In this document: positions 30,301 through 35,984 of the stretch, piece after piece
How positions within the stretch are numbered: the stretch's first letter is position 1
How the letters are laid out: each line of letters starts with the position of its first letter
NCBI RefSeq assembly: GCF_900176275.1
Contig: NZ_FWXD01000001.1
Span: forward strand, 186,001-250,000
Source: Andreprevotia lacus DSM 23236
Lineage (GTDB): Bacteria > Pseudomonadota > Gammaproteobacteria > Burkholderiales > Chitinibacteraceae
DNA: 64,000 bases
Reading direction: 5' to 3'
Position numbers and translations under genes: made by a program
The notes under the pieces: model-generated
What the model was told of the DNA's origin: nothing
Databases searched by the model: none
What the model saw: only the letters and a program-made list of their open reading frames with translations

Positions 30301-32349
30301 ACCACCTGGACCTATGACAACGCCGACCGCATTGCCAGCCGGCTGGATGGGGATAACAAAGCCAGCTTCTACAGCTACACCGCCAGCGGCCAACTGGCCA
30401 GCGTGAAAGATGCGCGGGGCGAAACCCGCTGGCAGTACGACGCCAGCGACCGCCCCACCCAGCAAAGCAACCCGGACGGCAGCACGCTGAGCTGGAGCTA
30501 CGACAACGCTGGTCAGATCGCCACGCGCAGCACCGCAGCCGGCACCGTGCGCTACAGCTATGATGCCAACGGCAAATTAACCAGCATCACCGCACCGGAT
30601 GGCAGCACCACCACGCAAGGCTGGGACAACAACGGCCTGCTGAGCAGTATCACCCGCCCCAACGGCACCAAGACCGTTTACATGCGGGACGTGAACGGCC
30701 GCCTCACCCAGATCGTGCACCAGAAGGGCACTACAGTGCTGGGCGGCACCACCTATCAACTGGACGTTGACGGCAAACGCCTCGGCCGCAACGACTATGA
30801 CCAGCAAAGCACACTCGGCAACGACGGCAAGCTGGCCAACCCGGCGCGCAGCATCGGTTACCAGTACGACAGCCTGAACCGCCTGACCCAGGAAAAAGTC
30901 AGCGACCTGCGCACCCCAAGCCGCAATCGCACCACCGACTACACCTACGACGCCGTTGGCAACCGTAAGACGCAAACGCTGACCACCACCGGGGGCACCA
31001 CCAGCAAAGCGTACGACTACGATGAACGTGACCGCCTGAAAACGATCACCACCAACGGTACCAGCGTTACCACCTACAGCTGGGACAACAACGGCAACCT
31101 GCTACAAAAGACCGCGCTGGGCAGTGTGACCAAATATGGCTGGGATGCAAGAAACCGGCTCACCCAAGTCCAGCAGGGCAAAGATGCACAGCACCTGACC
31201 ACGATTGCTGCCTACCAGTACGATGACAATGGCAATCGGGTTTCGAAAACGGATAAGGATGGCAAGACCACCAGTTACCTGATTGATGAGTTGTTTGCCT
31301 ATGCGCAGGCGGTTCAGGAAACCTGCAACGGCCAGAGCACCAACTATGTGTATGGTGATCAGCTCCTGCAACAAAGCAAGGCAGGGCAGAGCAGCTACTA
31401 TGAAGCGGATGGGTTGGGCAGCACGCAGCAACTGACCGATGCCAGCGGCAGCGTCACGGCAGAGTACGAGTACAGTGCCTTTGGTGAACCGCAGACACTG
31501 GCAACGCAAAGCAGTGGCTACCTATATACCGGCGAGTATCGGGATCAAGATACAGGGCTCCAGTACAACCGGGCGCGTTGGTACGATGCGGATGTCGGAC
31601 GTTTTTTAAGTCAAGACTCATTTGATGGGCATGAACGATTACCGATTACGTTAAATAAATATAATTATGGAAATGCAAACTCAGTAAACTTTGTAGATCC
31701 TAGTGGTTTTGACGCCGGAGGGCTCCCCGGCATAATGACGACCATGGGAACTAATGAAGAGTTACGTGCTGCACAGCTTAATTATCAGATGGTGGTTGCG
31801 CAAACCTTTGCCAAATTGGAGATGGTTGTTTTGTTGACATCTGTGGGATTTACAGCTGTTGATCAAGCGGTTCAAACAAGGCTAAAGGATTGCATTGAAG
31901 CTACACGAGCAGGAAAGAATTTGTGCAAATCTGATTGGTATGTTTTTAATGTGGGCTACAATCATAAAGATGTAGCAGCCCATGTCGCATATGCGATTTC
32001 GTCGAATCAATCGCCAAGTTGGCTTTCCCGTAGGGATCCAGCTCCAGAAGATCGTCCTTGGATTAGGCCATATATCGGTGGTTTGGATAAACCTTGCCAA
32101 AAATATGCTGGGGATTGTGATGAGTATCCGTTTAATGCCTCCTTGGAAGGGTGGACGAAAGGGATAACTGGTCAAATTGGTGAAGGGGGGATATCTCTTC
32201 GTACGGTCCCATCTTTTGAAAATCGTAGTGCCGGTTCTTATTTAAGATGGTGGTATAGTGACTGCTCTGTCCCTGCTAATAATCCTGGGAAAAAATACAA
32301 AGTGACCACTATTATAGGTTTGCCAACGGGCGGGTTGTGTAAGCGCTAA
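24358..32349 (+). CDS. Sec-exported RHS/YD-repeat toxin with transglutaminase-like domain and NucA/NucB-type tip
   Basis: A 2663-residue polymorphic toxin. Signal peptide about residues 1-22 (ends GHA), a Gln/Ala-rich helical region (about 35-130), and a transglutaminase-like domain (about 215-365). There the expected Cys is replaced (GNAAD, residues 260-264) while His333 (MEHVW) and Asp360 (PLDASF) remain. Ig/cadherin-like domains follow (about 927-1190), then an RHS shell start (VRVTRSYDTRR, about 1215) and many YD repeats to about 2330. The RHS-associated core (GLGSTQQLTDASG, and RDQDTGLQYNRARWYDADVGRF) precedes a PSGFD hinge near 2448. The last 210 residues are AT-rich and carry C2587-DEYPF, the hallmark of NucA/NucB-like nucleases. 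No PAAR or VgrG-like part is present, so export is probably Sec-dependent and not by a type VI spike. The next gene looks like its immunity protein. Confidence 0.88.
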   Translation: MRRIASVVAASLLMMGQSGHAAEATGYGETLNRLDDAIAAKAGERGTGQGKLQQRIDQLQQQLQRAAERQEAAFAATEQLLTQRKLPAELLERHRAAVAQFRAQHAQFAARLQALQASKDDASRRAGLQALHDELRQWRGQSGSSRTGDWGASQPQRTPAESPAAFKRQLSRFGIAPLRLAGALPAGTTLPDFPALPALPTVADTAATDEAPQTAEIKALAAQLGNNPVQIHNWVRNQIDYVPSYGIVQGAAQTLRAGRGNAADTAALELALLRAAGIAARYTYGTIEVPIAQAQRWLNVNSSSAVITLLQQGGVPYRTVESGGQVSAIRMEHVWLQAYVDYVPSRGAVNRKPNTWVPLDASFKPIDSKAGLDLKASFGFSGRAVLDAMQAGATCTAELAGKLSATALQGAYADFGTRLNAYAAQLGSDATVQDLLGQRSIHADTPAILYGTLPYTTVAEAGRFTTMPDTLKWNLHLALYSNAANRAAGQPLFRLDAPLASNAGQRISLGFVPATQADADAITALMPTTGNPVDYPASLPAYLIKVKAELRVDGQLMASGGTFTLGDSLLLDTGLDVAASGSQPAQTRSLRAGETVAVVVDGQGLGQGDLTQLAQRRASLGTDRASGSAELLHQIGRLYFANADALGRYTQRAGQTVAYRLPSLALISLQGQADSAYGVITQLRYSGIGIDLPIQSLQTTSLQGTAANDFLRQSWLSHSALTTRVLSQVLGTPDQAYSAVSVPGLFALANASQNAHLYTSSNIAGLSSLALDSASQADIVAAVQQGRRVLSTETLAGDTLWKDNAYVSEDPLTLTSNYTLAATSNQSFFAASGGLSWLAWGRDNAVAPLLKARLDKAAALQAHLAGLLPDQDGTRWNVHPAKAEVTGGLFLSGLSQQAGSTPCDWLALQLAGQLTAGSGDTGTAGANHAPLIQSQPVIAGQGGRSYRYQVVASDADGDTLSYRLINAPGGMALSAAGLLAWDKTVVGSYPVILRVDDGKTYAEQAYTLTIGADALPLDVGLGFAPSILNVGEQTLITASTTGGSGNAQLTLTINGAPVTLDSKGQLQWQAPASGAYIVVATAKDGQDTISKTSVISVRDPAGIAAPVVNIASPTESSLITVPTAITGTGTVTDSALAYYQILLKPSDAPDSAWREIGRGYSPVSNGKLGTLDPTGLPNGWYKLGVIGYDVNGQQTSQVISVEIAGDVKIGQFSLSFVDLDIDALGIPVRVTRSYDTRRKSEALDFGYGWSVDYQNMQVRSNVVLGKGWTLSKATGSLQICANQDGPHRISVSIPGLPLQRFDAKLEQPCGLVQPPPVKIVLTPLPGTTTQLEVITGNVLAQGNQLTDMDSENPNLPWNPSDFKLTTQDGLIYTLRSGVGIMRVTDPYGNTLDYTTNGLIHSTGLKIAFDRDSQGRISAITDPAGKRITYGYNASGDLTSVTDQLKQITKLSYNRSHGLVDYTDPRGIRAVRYEYDDNGRLIATIDANGQRTEATHDDANQKEVITDRRGYTTTYVYDANGNVTSKTDALGYTTLYTYDALGNEATVTDPLGHITRKDYDPITRAVTKYTDANGYVTQYVPDEKGNIKESTDPLGRKSTTKWFAGVPVIVTKSDGRVATLGYGADGSLRSLGLPGQTLRYDYNGLGQKTAEYDAASIKTEITLDTNGKETGRRTYAKDGTTVLANSTTDLDDAGRIIKSTDPLNRSTSYSYNSANKVVQETDPAGRIKRYEYDALARLTKTTYPDGTSDLQSYDVLGNVISRTDRAGRVTRMDYDALNRLSTTTYPDGSTEQQHYDAAGRLSDTVDRNGKATTYEYDPAGNQTALIDPLGRRFETTYDAVGRRKTSKDPDGRITTYEYNDADQLIKTIYPDQSFSKTDWRPDSLKNSDTDAKGNVTNYGYDAALHLNQVTQTDASGQLLTQYGYDELGRKTSQTDARQHTTTWGYDAAGQLKRRTLPDGQFESWEYDNLGRQITHTDFNGKTTTWTYDNADRIASRLDGDNKASFYSYTASGQLASVKDARGETRWQYDASDRPTQQSNPDGSTLSWSYDNAGQIATRSTAAGTVRYSYDANGKLTSITAPDGSTTTQGWDNNGLLSSITRPNGTKTVYMRDVNGRLTQIVHQKGTTVLGGTTYQLDVDGKRLGRNDYDQQSTLGNDGKLANPARSIGYQYDSLNRLTQEKVSDLRTPSRNRTTDYTYDAVGNRKTQTLTTTGGTTSKAYDYDERDRLKTITTNGTSVTTYSWDNNGNLLQKTALGSVTKYGWDARNRLTQVQQGKDAQHLTTIAAYQYDDNGNRVSKTDKDGKTTSYLIDELFAYAQAVQETCNGQSTNYVYGDQLLQQSKAGQSSYYEADGLGSTQQLTDASGSVTAEYEYSAFGEPQTLATQSSGYLYTGEYRDQDTGLQYNRARWYDADVGRFLSQDSFDGHERLPITLNKYNYGNANSVNFVDPSGFDAGGLPGIMTTMGTNEELRAAQLNYQMVVAQTFAKLEMVVLLTSVGFTAVDQAVQTRLKDCIEATRAGKNLCKSDWYVFNVGYNHKDVAAHVAYAISSNQSPSWLSRRDPAPEDRPWIRPYIGGLDKPCQKYAGDCDEYPFNASLEGWTKGITGQIGEGGISLRTVPSFENRSAGSYLRWWYSDCSVPANNPGKKYKVTTIIGLPTGGLCKR

Positions 32350-32399
32350 TGGAGTTATAATGACTTGCCAAAATGAATTTTTATTGGGTAGGGTGTTAA

Positions 32400-33113
32400 A
32401 TGCAGGAAATTAGAAAATTTTCTACTTTAAAATCTGGCTATTCTTCTGGTGTGAAAGACTGGGAGGAGTTTATTGCGTGCTGGAAAAATTCATATGCTCC
32501 GTCTAGATATAATGTTTCATTGATTTTGCATGGAAATTTTGATGAGGGTGGGGCAAGTCTTAATAGAGTATCTGATGGTATTCATGGTTTGGAGCTTCGT
32601 TTGGGGCTGGGTCTCCCTAGTTCGTATAAAGACTTTTTGTTGGCTTTTCGTCCATCGTTTTTACGAGAAAGTGAGTTTGAGTGGGGTGACGAATTTTATG
32701 GTTTTTTCTCTCCAGAGCAGGTGGGTTTTTTCTCGGATTTACGCCCTGAGTTGAAGTGTGTTATTTCGCATCCTGCTATTGAGACAGCCGATGAGAGATA
32801 TTACATTTATGGGGTTGACCAAGATGGTGTGGCTGTACGGACTCGATATCTAGATAAGGCTATTTTGGTAGGATTGGCTGGGGATAATCCTATATTGCTA
32901 CATTCGGATGAAAAGACATTAGATGGGGAGATGGAATGCAGTATTTGGGGGAGCGTAGGGGTGTATCGTGCACCTACATTCTCTGAGCTGATGAGGCAAG
33001 TAAGTGTTAGTGAAATTAAAAGTGGAAGCTGGGGCGCTATTCCAATTGCTCAAGCTGATTTAGTTAACACATGTGCTGAAAAGATTAAAATTTTGGATGT
33101 TTGGTGGCGATAA
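32400..33113 (+). CDS. SUKH/SMI1-KNR4 family immunity protein
   Basis: A 237-residue protein, AT-rich, 50 nt behind the RHS toxin. The region HGLELRLGLGLPSSYKDFLL is the signature start of the SMI1/KNR4 (SUKH) fold, with a later GVDQDGVAVRTRYL and a C-terminal FSELMRQ. SUKH proteins are the commonest immunity partners of nuclease toxin tips in polymorphic toxin systems. No signal peptide, as expected for a cytoplasmic inhibitor of a DNase. Composition matches the toxin tip rather than the RHS shell, so tip and immunity gene were probably acquired as one cassette. The ribosome site is weak. Confidence 0.82.
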   Translation: MQEIRKFSTLKSGYSSGVKDWEEFIACWKNSYAPSRYNVSLILHGNFDEGGASLNRVSDGIHGLELRLGLGLPSSYKDFLLAFRPSFLRESEFEWGDEFYGFFSPEQVGFFSDLRPELKCVISHPAIETADERYYIYGVDQDGVAVRTRYLDKAILVGLAGDNPILLHSDEKTLDGEMECSIWGSVGVYRAPTFSELMRQVSVSEIKSGSWGAIPIAQADLVNTCAEKIKILDVWWR

Positions 33114-33132
33114 TTTGGTCCTGATGGACTTT

Positions 33133-33213
33133 CCCTGACCGTGTGCCCGCAAAGCAGTTTCGACCTTTTTCAAGTGCCCTGACCGCATGTCCGCAAAGCA
33201 GCTTCGACCTTTT
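33133..33213 (+). repeat. pair of imperfect 37-bp direct repeats
   Basis: Two 37-nt copies start at 33133 and 33177 (period 44 nt), sharing CCCTGACCG...CCGCAAAGCAG.TTCGACCTTTT with four mismatches. They lie between the immunity gene and the transposase remnant, where no coding sequence is seen (33114-33399). Could be an insertion-sequence edge or recombination leftover. Confidence 0.8.
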
Positions 33214-33399
33214 CCAAGGCTAATTTTTGCGCCAATACATGCTTAAAACGGCTTTTCGACTGCCAATCGGGTGCCGCTTTATCGGGGCTGAAAGGCTGTT
33301 CTGCCTAAAATTTGATCAATTTTGATCAGGCGAGCAGGCGGAATCGCGGACAGTGCGCTTGGCACTGCCCTGATGTGTTGATGCTGGATTGCGATTGGG

Positions 33400-34098
33400 C
33401 TACCTGCGCAAATAAAACCCGGTCAGCAACCCCTCCCACGCCTCGTAGACTTTCGCCGTCTTAGGGGTTTGCCGGTATGGATCAACCCCTAGCCATGCCT
33501 CGCGCGGCGTCCAGCCGTTCAGGTGCTGGTGTGGCTGAATGTCGTTGTACCAGTGGCTGAACTGTTGCAGTGCTTGATTGAGCATATTGCCATCCGGCAC
33601 GGTGAGCTGATCCAGCTTTTGCTTGAGCGCGCCAAACAATCGTTCAATCCGCCCGTTTTGCCATGGGCAGCCCAGATCGCTGGTTTGATGGCGAATGCCG
33701 AGTAATTTCAACCCTGCCTTGAATAGCGTTGAATTGAAGACGGCTTCGTCATCCGTGCGAATGGCTTGCGGCGTACCGAATTGCTCGATGGCAGCAATCA
33801 GCACTTTCAACAGCAAGCACGATGATTTATTTGGCATGGCCTGCAAAGCAATCGCCAACCGCGAACCATGATCGATGATGCCAAGAATCGAATGCACGTT
33901 GCCCGCAGCGTCCATCTTGCCGGTCAAATCCATCCCCCACACCCGGTTCTTCACCATCGGCGCCGGCACTTGCCGCTTCCACTGCCGGCGTAGCTGGGCA
34001 ATCTCGTAGCGGTGCATTCGCAACGTCTCCGCCACAAAAGTCCGCCCCACCGTCATACCCCGGCGTGCTGCATATAGTCGATTGAAGACATGCATCAC
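33400..34098 (-). pseudogene. DDE transposase, C-terminal fragment
   Basis: The 232-residue frame carries a complete rve/DDE integrase core: first Asp in WGMDLTGKMDAAG, second in IRTDDEAVFNS and the Glu in CPWQNGRIERLFGALK, then YNDIQPHQHLNGWTPREAW and the end WEGLLTGFYLRR. Proteins of this insertion-sequence transposase family that I know begin with a helix-turn-helix part before FNRLYAARRGMTVG, and that part is missing here; a matching fragment lies upstream at 34255-34488. Without its DNA-binding N-terminus it is probably inactive. Confidence 0.72.
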
Positions 34099-34254
34099 CT
34101 GTCGCCCACCCCGAACCTGTCTTCGATCTGGCTACGAGGGACTGATCGGGGCTCATGTGCTGCTCAAAGTCCTCATGTACTACAAGTACATTCCGGTTTT
34201 TGCGCTGCTCTTCACCCCGCTGAGCCGCCTCTCGCCGAGATCGCAGACGGGTTC

Positions 34255-34488
34255 TTATCCCGTACGCGCCTGAATGCAGATCAGCTCACGCTTCACCCAG
34301 GCCGGTTTGCGGCGGTAGTGCGCGGGGCATTTGGCCGGGGCGATACGCCGGCCATAAAAGCGGGGTGCTGCAGTACGTGTTGTCAGCCGTTTCAGCAGGT
34401 CCCAGAGCAACACGAATACGATCAGCATGAACGGGGTAGGGCAAGTTTGGGGCGGCCAGTTTAAGGCTGTGGTCAATCTATGCCCCAT
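34255..34488 (-). pseudogene. DDE transposase, N-terminal fragment
   Basis: A 77-residue frame with MLIVFVLLWDLLKRL and RRKPAWVKRELICIQA, which matches my memory of the N-terminus of the same transposase family, then hits a stop after three foreign residues. Together with the 33400-34098 fragment it makes one gene interrupted by about 160 nt. The homology is from memory of the family and should be confirmed by search. Confidence 0.5.
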
Positions 34489-34606
34489 AGCCGGTTCCTT
34501 GCCATTGGTGCTGTACTTGCCTCTTCCACTGCGGGCCTGGTTGCACAGTCTTGTTGTGGTGTTGCACCACGCTTGGCCGTGCAGGCTGCCCCAAAGCTTC
34601 AGATTA

Positions 34607-34936
34607 TTACAGGCCCTCAGGCTCCTGCATCCAGGCTGGAATATCACGCTGGCCATGCAGCACGCGCCAGATGTCAATGTGATCGGGACGTTCGATGTAG
34701 AACACGACGTATGGATAACGCTTTAGCGGCCAAGTGCGCAGACCGGGCAGATTGAGTTCATGAGCATGGCGGGGTGAGCCGGCGGCCGGGTGCTGGCCAA
34801 GGTGGGTGTAGGCTTGCTCCAGCGAATCAATGAAACCAAGCGCCACGGCTTCAGTCGCTTCGTTCTGGTAGTAGGCGATAGCATCATCTACATCCCGGTT
34901 GGCCTGCTCACGCGGGATAAGTGGCTTGTGCTTCAC
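34607..34936 (-). CDS. parE: RelE/ParE-family toxin
   Basis: A 109-residue type II toxin of the RelE/ParE fold: PREQANRDVDDAIAYYQNEA at the N-terminus, a GSPRHAHELNLPGLRTWPLKRYPYVVFY core and IDIWRVLHGQRDIPAW at the end, the canonical ParE order. ParE toxins poison gyrase, RelE types cut mRNA; sequence alone favours ParE because of the partner. Its start overlaps the antitoxin stop (ATGA), as in most parDE operons. Confidence 0.9.
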   Translation of the reverse strand: MKHKPLIPREQANRDVDDAIAYYQNEATEAVALGFIDSLEQAYTHLGQHPAAGSPRHAHELNLPGLRTWPLKRYPYVVFYIERPDHIDIWRVLHGQRDIPAWMQEPEGL

Positions 34937-35184
34937 GCCTTGCTAGCAGGTTTGGCGGCCTTGCGTACCCGATCTCGCAGGCTTGCGAAGTAGCTGGTAT
35001 CGGCTGGTTGCGCCGGATTTGATGCGGCGCCGGTCAATAGCAGATTGCGCAGCTGCAGGCGATCCTGATCCTTGCGGATCAATTCGCGCACGTACTCGCT
35101 GCTCGTACCGTAACCACGCTGGCTGACCTGTTCATCCACAAAGGATTTCAGGGCATCGGGGAGGGATATGTTCATCGTACTCAT
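34933..35184 (-). CDS. parD: ParD-family antitoxin
   Basis: An 83-residue antitoxin with a ribbon-helix-helix N-terminus (MNISLPDALKSFVDEQV, then GTSSEYVRELIRKDQ) and a disordered, toxin-binding tail. First gene of the pair, presumably autorepressing. The leader (35185-35215) holds a TTGGCAA direct repeat that could be its operator. Placement between the broken transposase and the copper genes suggests arrival with the accessory region. Confidence 0.9.
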   Translation of the reverse strand: MSTMNISLPDALKSFVDEQVSQRGYGTSSEYVRELIRKDQDRLQLRNLLLTGAASNPAQPADTSYFASLRDRVRKAAKPASKA

Positions 35185-35446
35185 GGTTCAAGCGTAGGAG
35201 TGTTGGCAAAAATTGGCAAGCTCAAATTTGTCCAAGTCGCGTGCCCGCAGCGCTGTTCGGACACTGCCCATGGCTGGGGTCTGGTTTCGGCGGCGAAAAA
35301 TCAGCTACAGAGAGAGCGATCAATGGGTCATTGTTTCGCCCTGGGTTGTGCAGGTTTTGTCTGGCATATGGGCACACCTAAGCCACCGCACAGCCCGAAT
35401 CATGGACAGTTGCTTTGTTGCCATCCCTCCACCACTGCTTTAAAGG

Positions 35447-35776
35447 TCAGGTACGTAGCTTGGCGACCACCTGCATCAGCTCGTCGATTGCCGCCTCGCC
35501 GTCGCCGTGCTGGATGGCGCGAGCCATGCAGCCGTGGGCGTGTGTTTCCAGCACGCGCATGGCTACGCCGTCCAGCGCGGCACGGGTGGCGGCGATCTGC
35601 GTCAGCACGTCGGCGCAGTAGCGGTCTTCCTCGATCATCTGCGTGATGCCGCGTATTTGCCCGCCGATGCGGTTGAGGCGCGACACCAGCGCTTTCTTGT
35701 CGGGGCGGGCGACGCTGGTTACGTCTTGCGGCGTGCAGCAATCGTCGGGTGTGGCGGCAGGGTCAGACGAGCTCAT
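35447..35776 (-). CDS. csoR: CsoR-family copper-sensing repressor
   Basis: A 109-residue all-helical repressor (DUF156 family). The Cu(I) ligands of the C-H-C type are visible: Cys54 in RYCADVLTQ, His79 and Cys83 in ETHAHGC. The DNA-binding RLNRIGGQIRGITQMIEED stretch is typical. An extra N-terminal CC pair is not usual. Start ATG 35776 overlaps the copZ stop by 14 nt. It would release the paired TACCC..GGGTA operators upstream of copA when Cu(I) binds. RcnR-type (nickel/cobalt) is the alternative, less fitting given the neighbours. Confidence 0.88.
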   Translation of the reverse strand: MSSSDPAATPDDCCTPQDVTSVARPDKKALVSRLNRIGGQIRGITQMIEEDRYCADVLTQIAATRAALDGVAMRVLETHAHGCMARAIQHGDGEAAIDELMQVVAKLRT

Positions 35777-35969
35777 AGCCTGCGTCCGCAATGGCTTGCC
35801 TGAAGGCATCGACCGTGGCGCGGCCCGGGTCGAACTGCACGATGGCCTTGCCGGTATCCAGGCTGACGTCGGCCGATTGCACGCCGGGCAGGCGGCCCAG
35901 CACGCTGGTGAGTTTGGCGACGCAGCCGTTGCAGCTCATGCCGCCGATCTGGATGGTGGTGGTTTCCAT
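35763..35969 (-). CDS. copZ: copper chaperone, heavy-metal-associated domain
   Basis: A 68-residue single HMA domain (METTTIQIGGMSCNGCVAK...) with the metal-binding MSCNGC motif and DAGYELV end, the length and layout of CopZ-type chaperones that hand Cu(I) to CopA. Situated between copA and csoR in one operon; 15 nt after copA. Confidence 0.92.
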   Translation of the reverse strand: METTTIQIGGMSCNGCVAKLTSVLGRLPGVQSADVSLDTGKAIVQFDPGRATVDAFRQAIADAGYELV

Positions 35970-35984
35970 GATGTGTCCTTTTGC

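Larger units (their letters stand above)
33400..34488 (-). mobile_element. degraded insertion sequence split by a foreign segment
   Basis: The two transposase fragments have the same orientation and are separated by about 34099-34254, which has no frame continuing either side. Terminal inverted repeats were not identified. It lies next to the RHS immunity gene, a common place for insertion sequences, and before parDE. Confidence 0.5.

Noticed and set aside
27040-30465. 1141-codon antisense frame in the RHS gene
   Set aside because: Repetitive mirror of YD repeats; compositionally odd and without homologous features I recognise.
33114-33400. Possible CRISPR array from the repeats near 33133
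   Set aside because: Only two copies with mismatches and a 7-nt spacer; no array, no cas genes.
34090-34464. Plus-strand gene over the transposase break
   Set aside because: No RBS or motif, and it spans two segments of different origin.
35200-35646. Plus-strand gene opposite csoR
   Set aside because: csoR has its full ligand set and sits in a copper operon; the opposite frame is Arg/Ser-rich noise.
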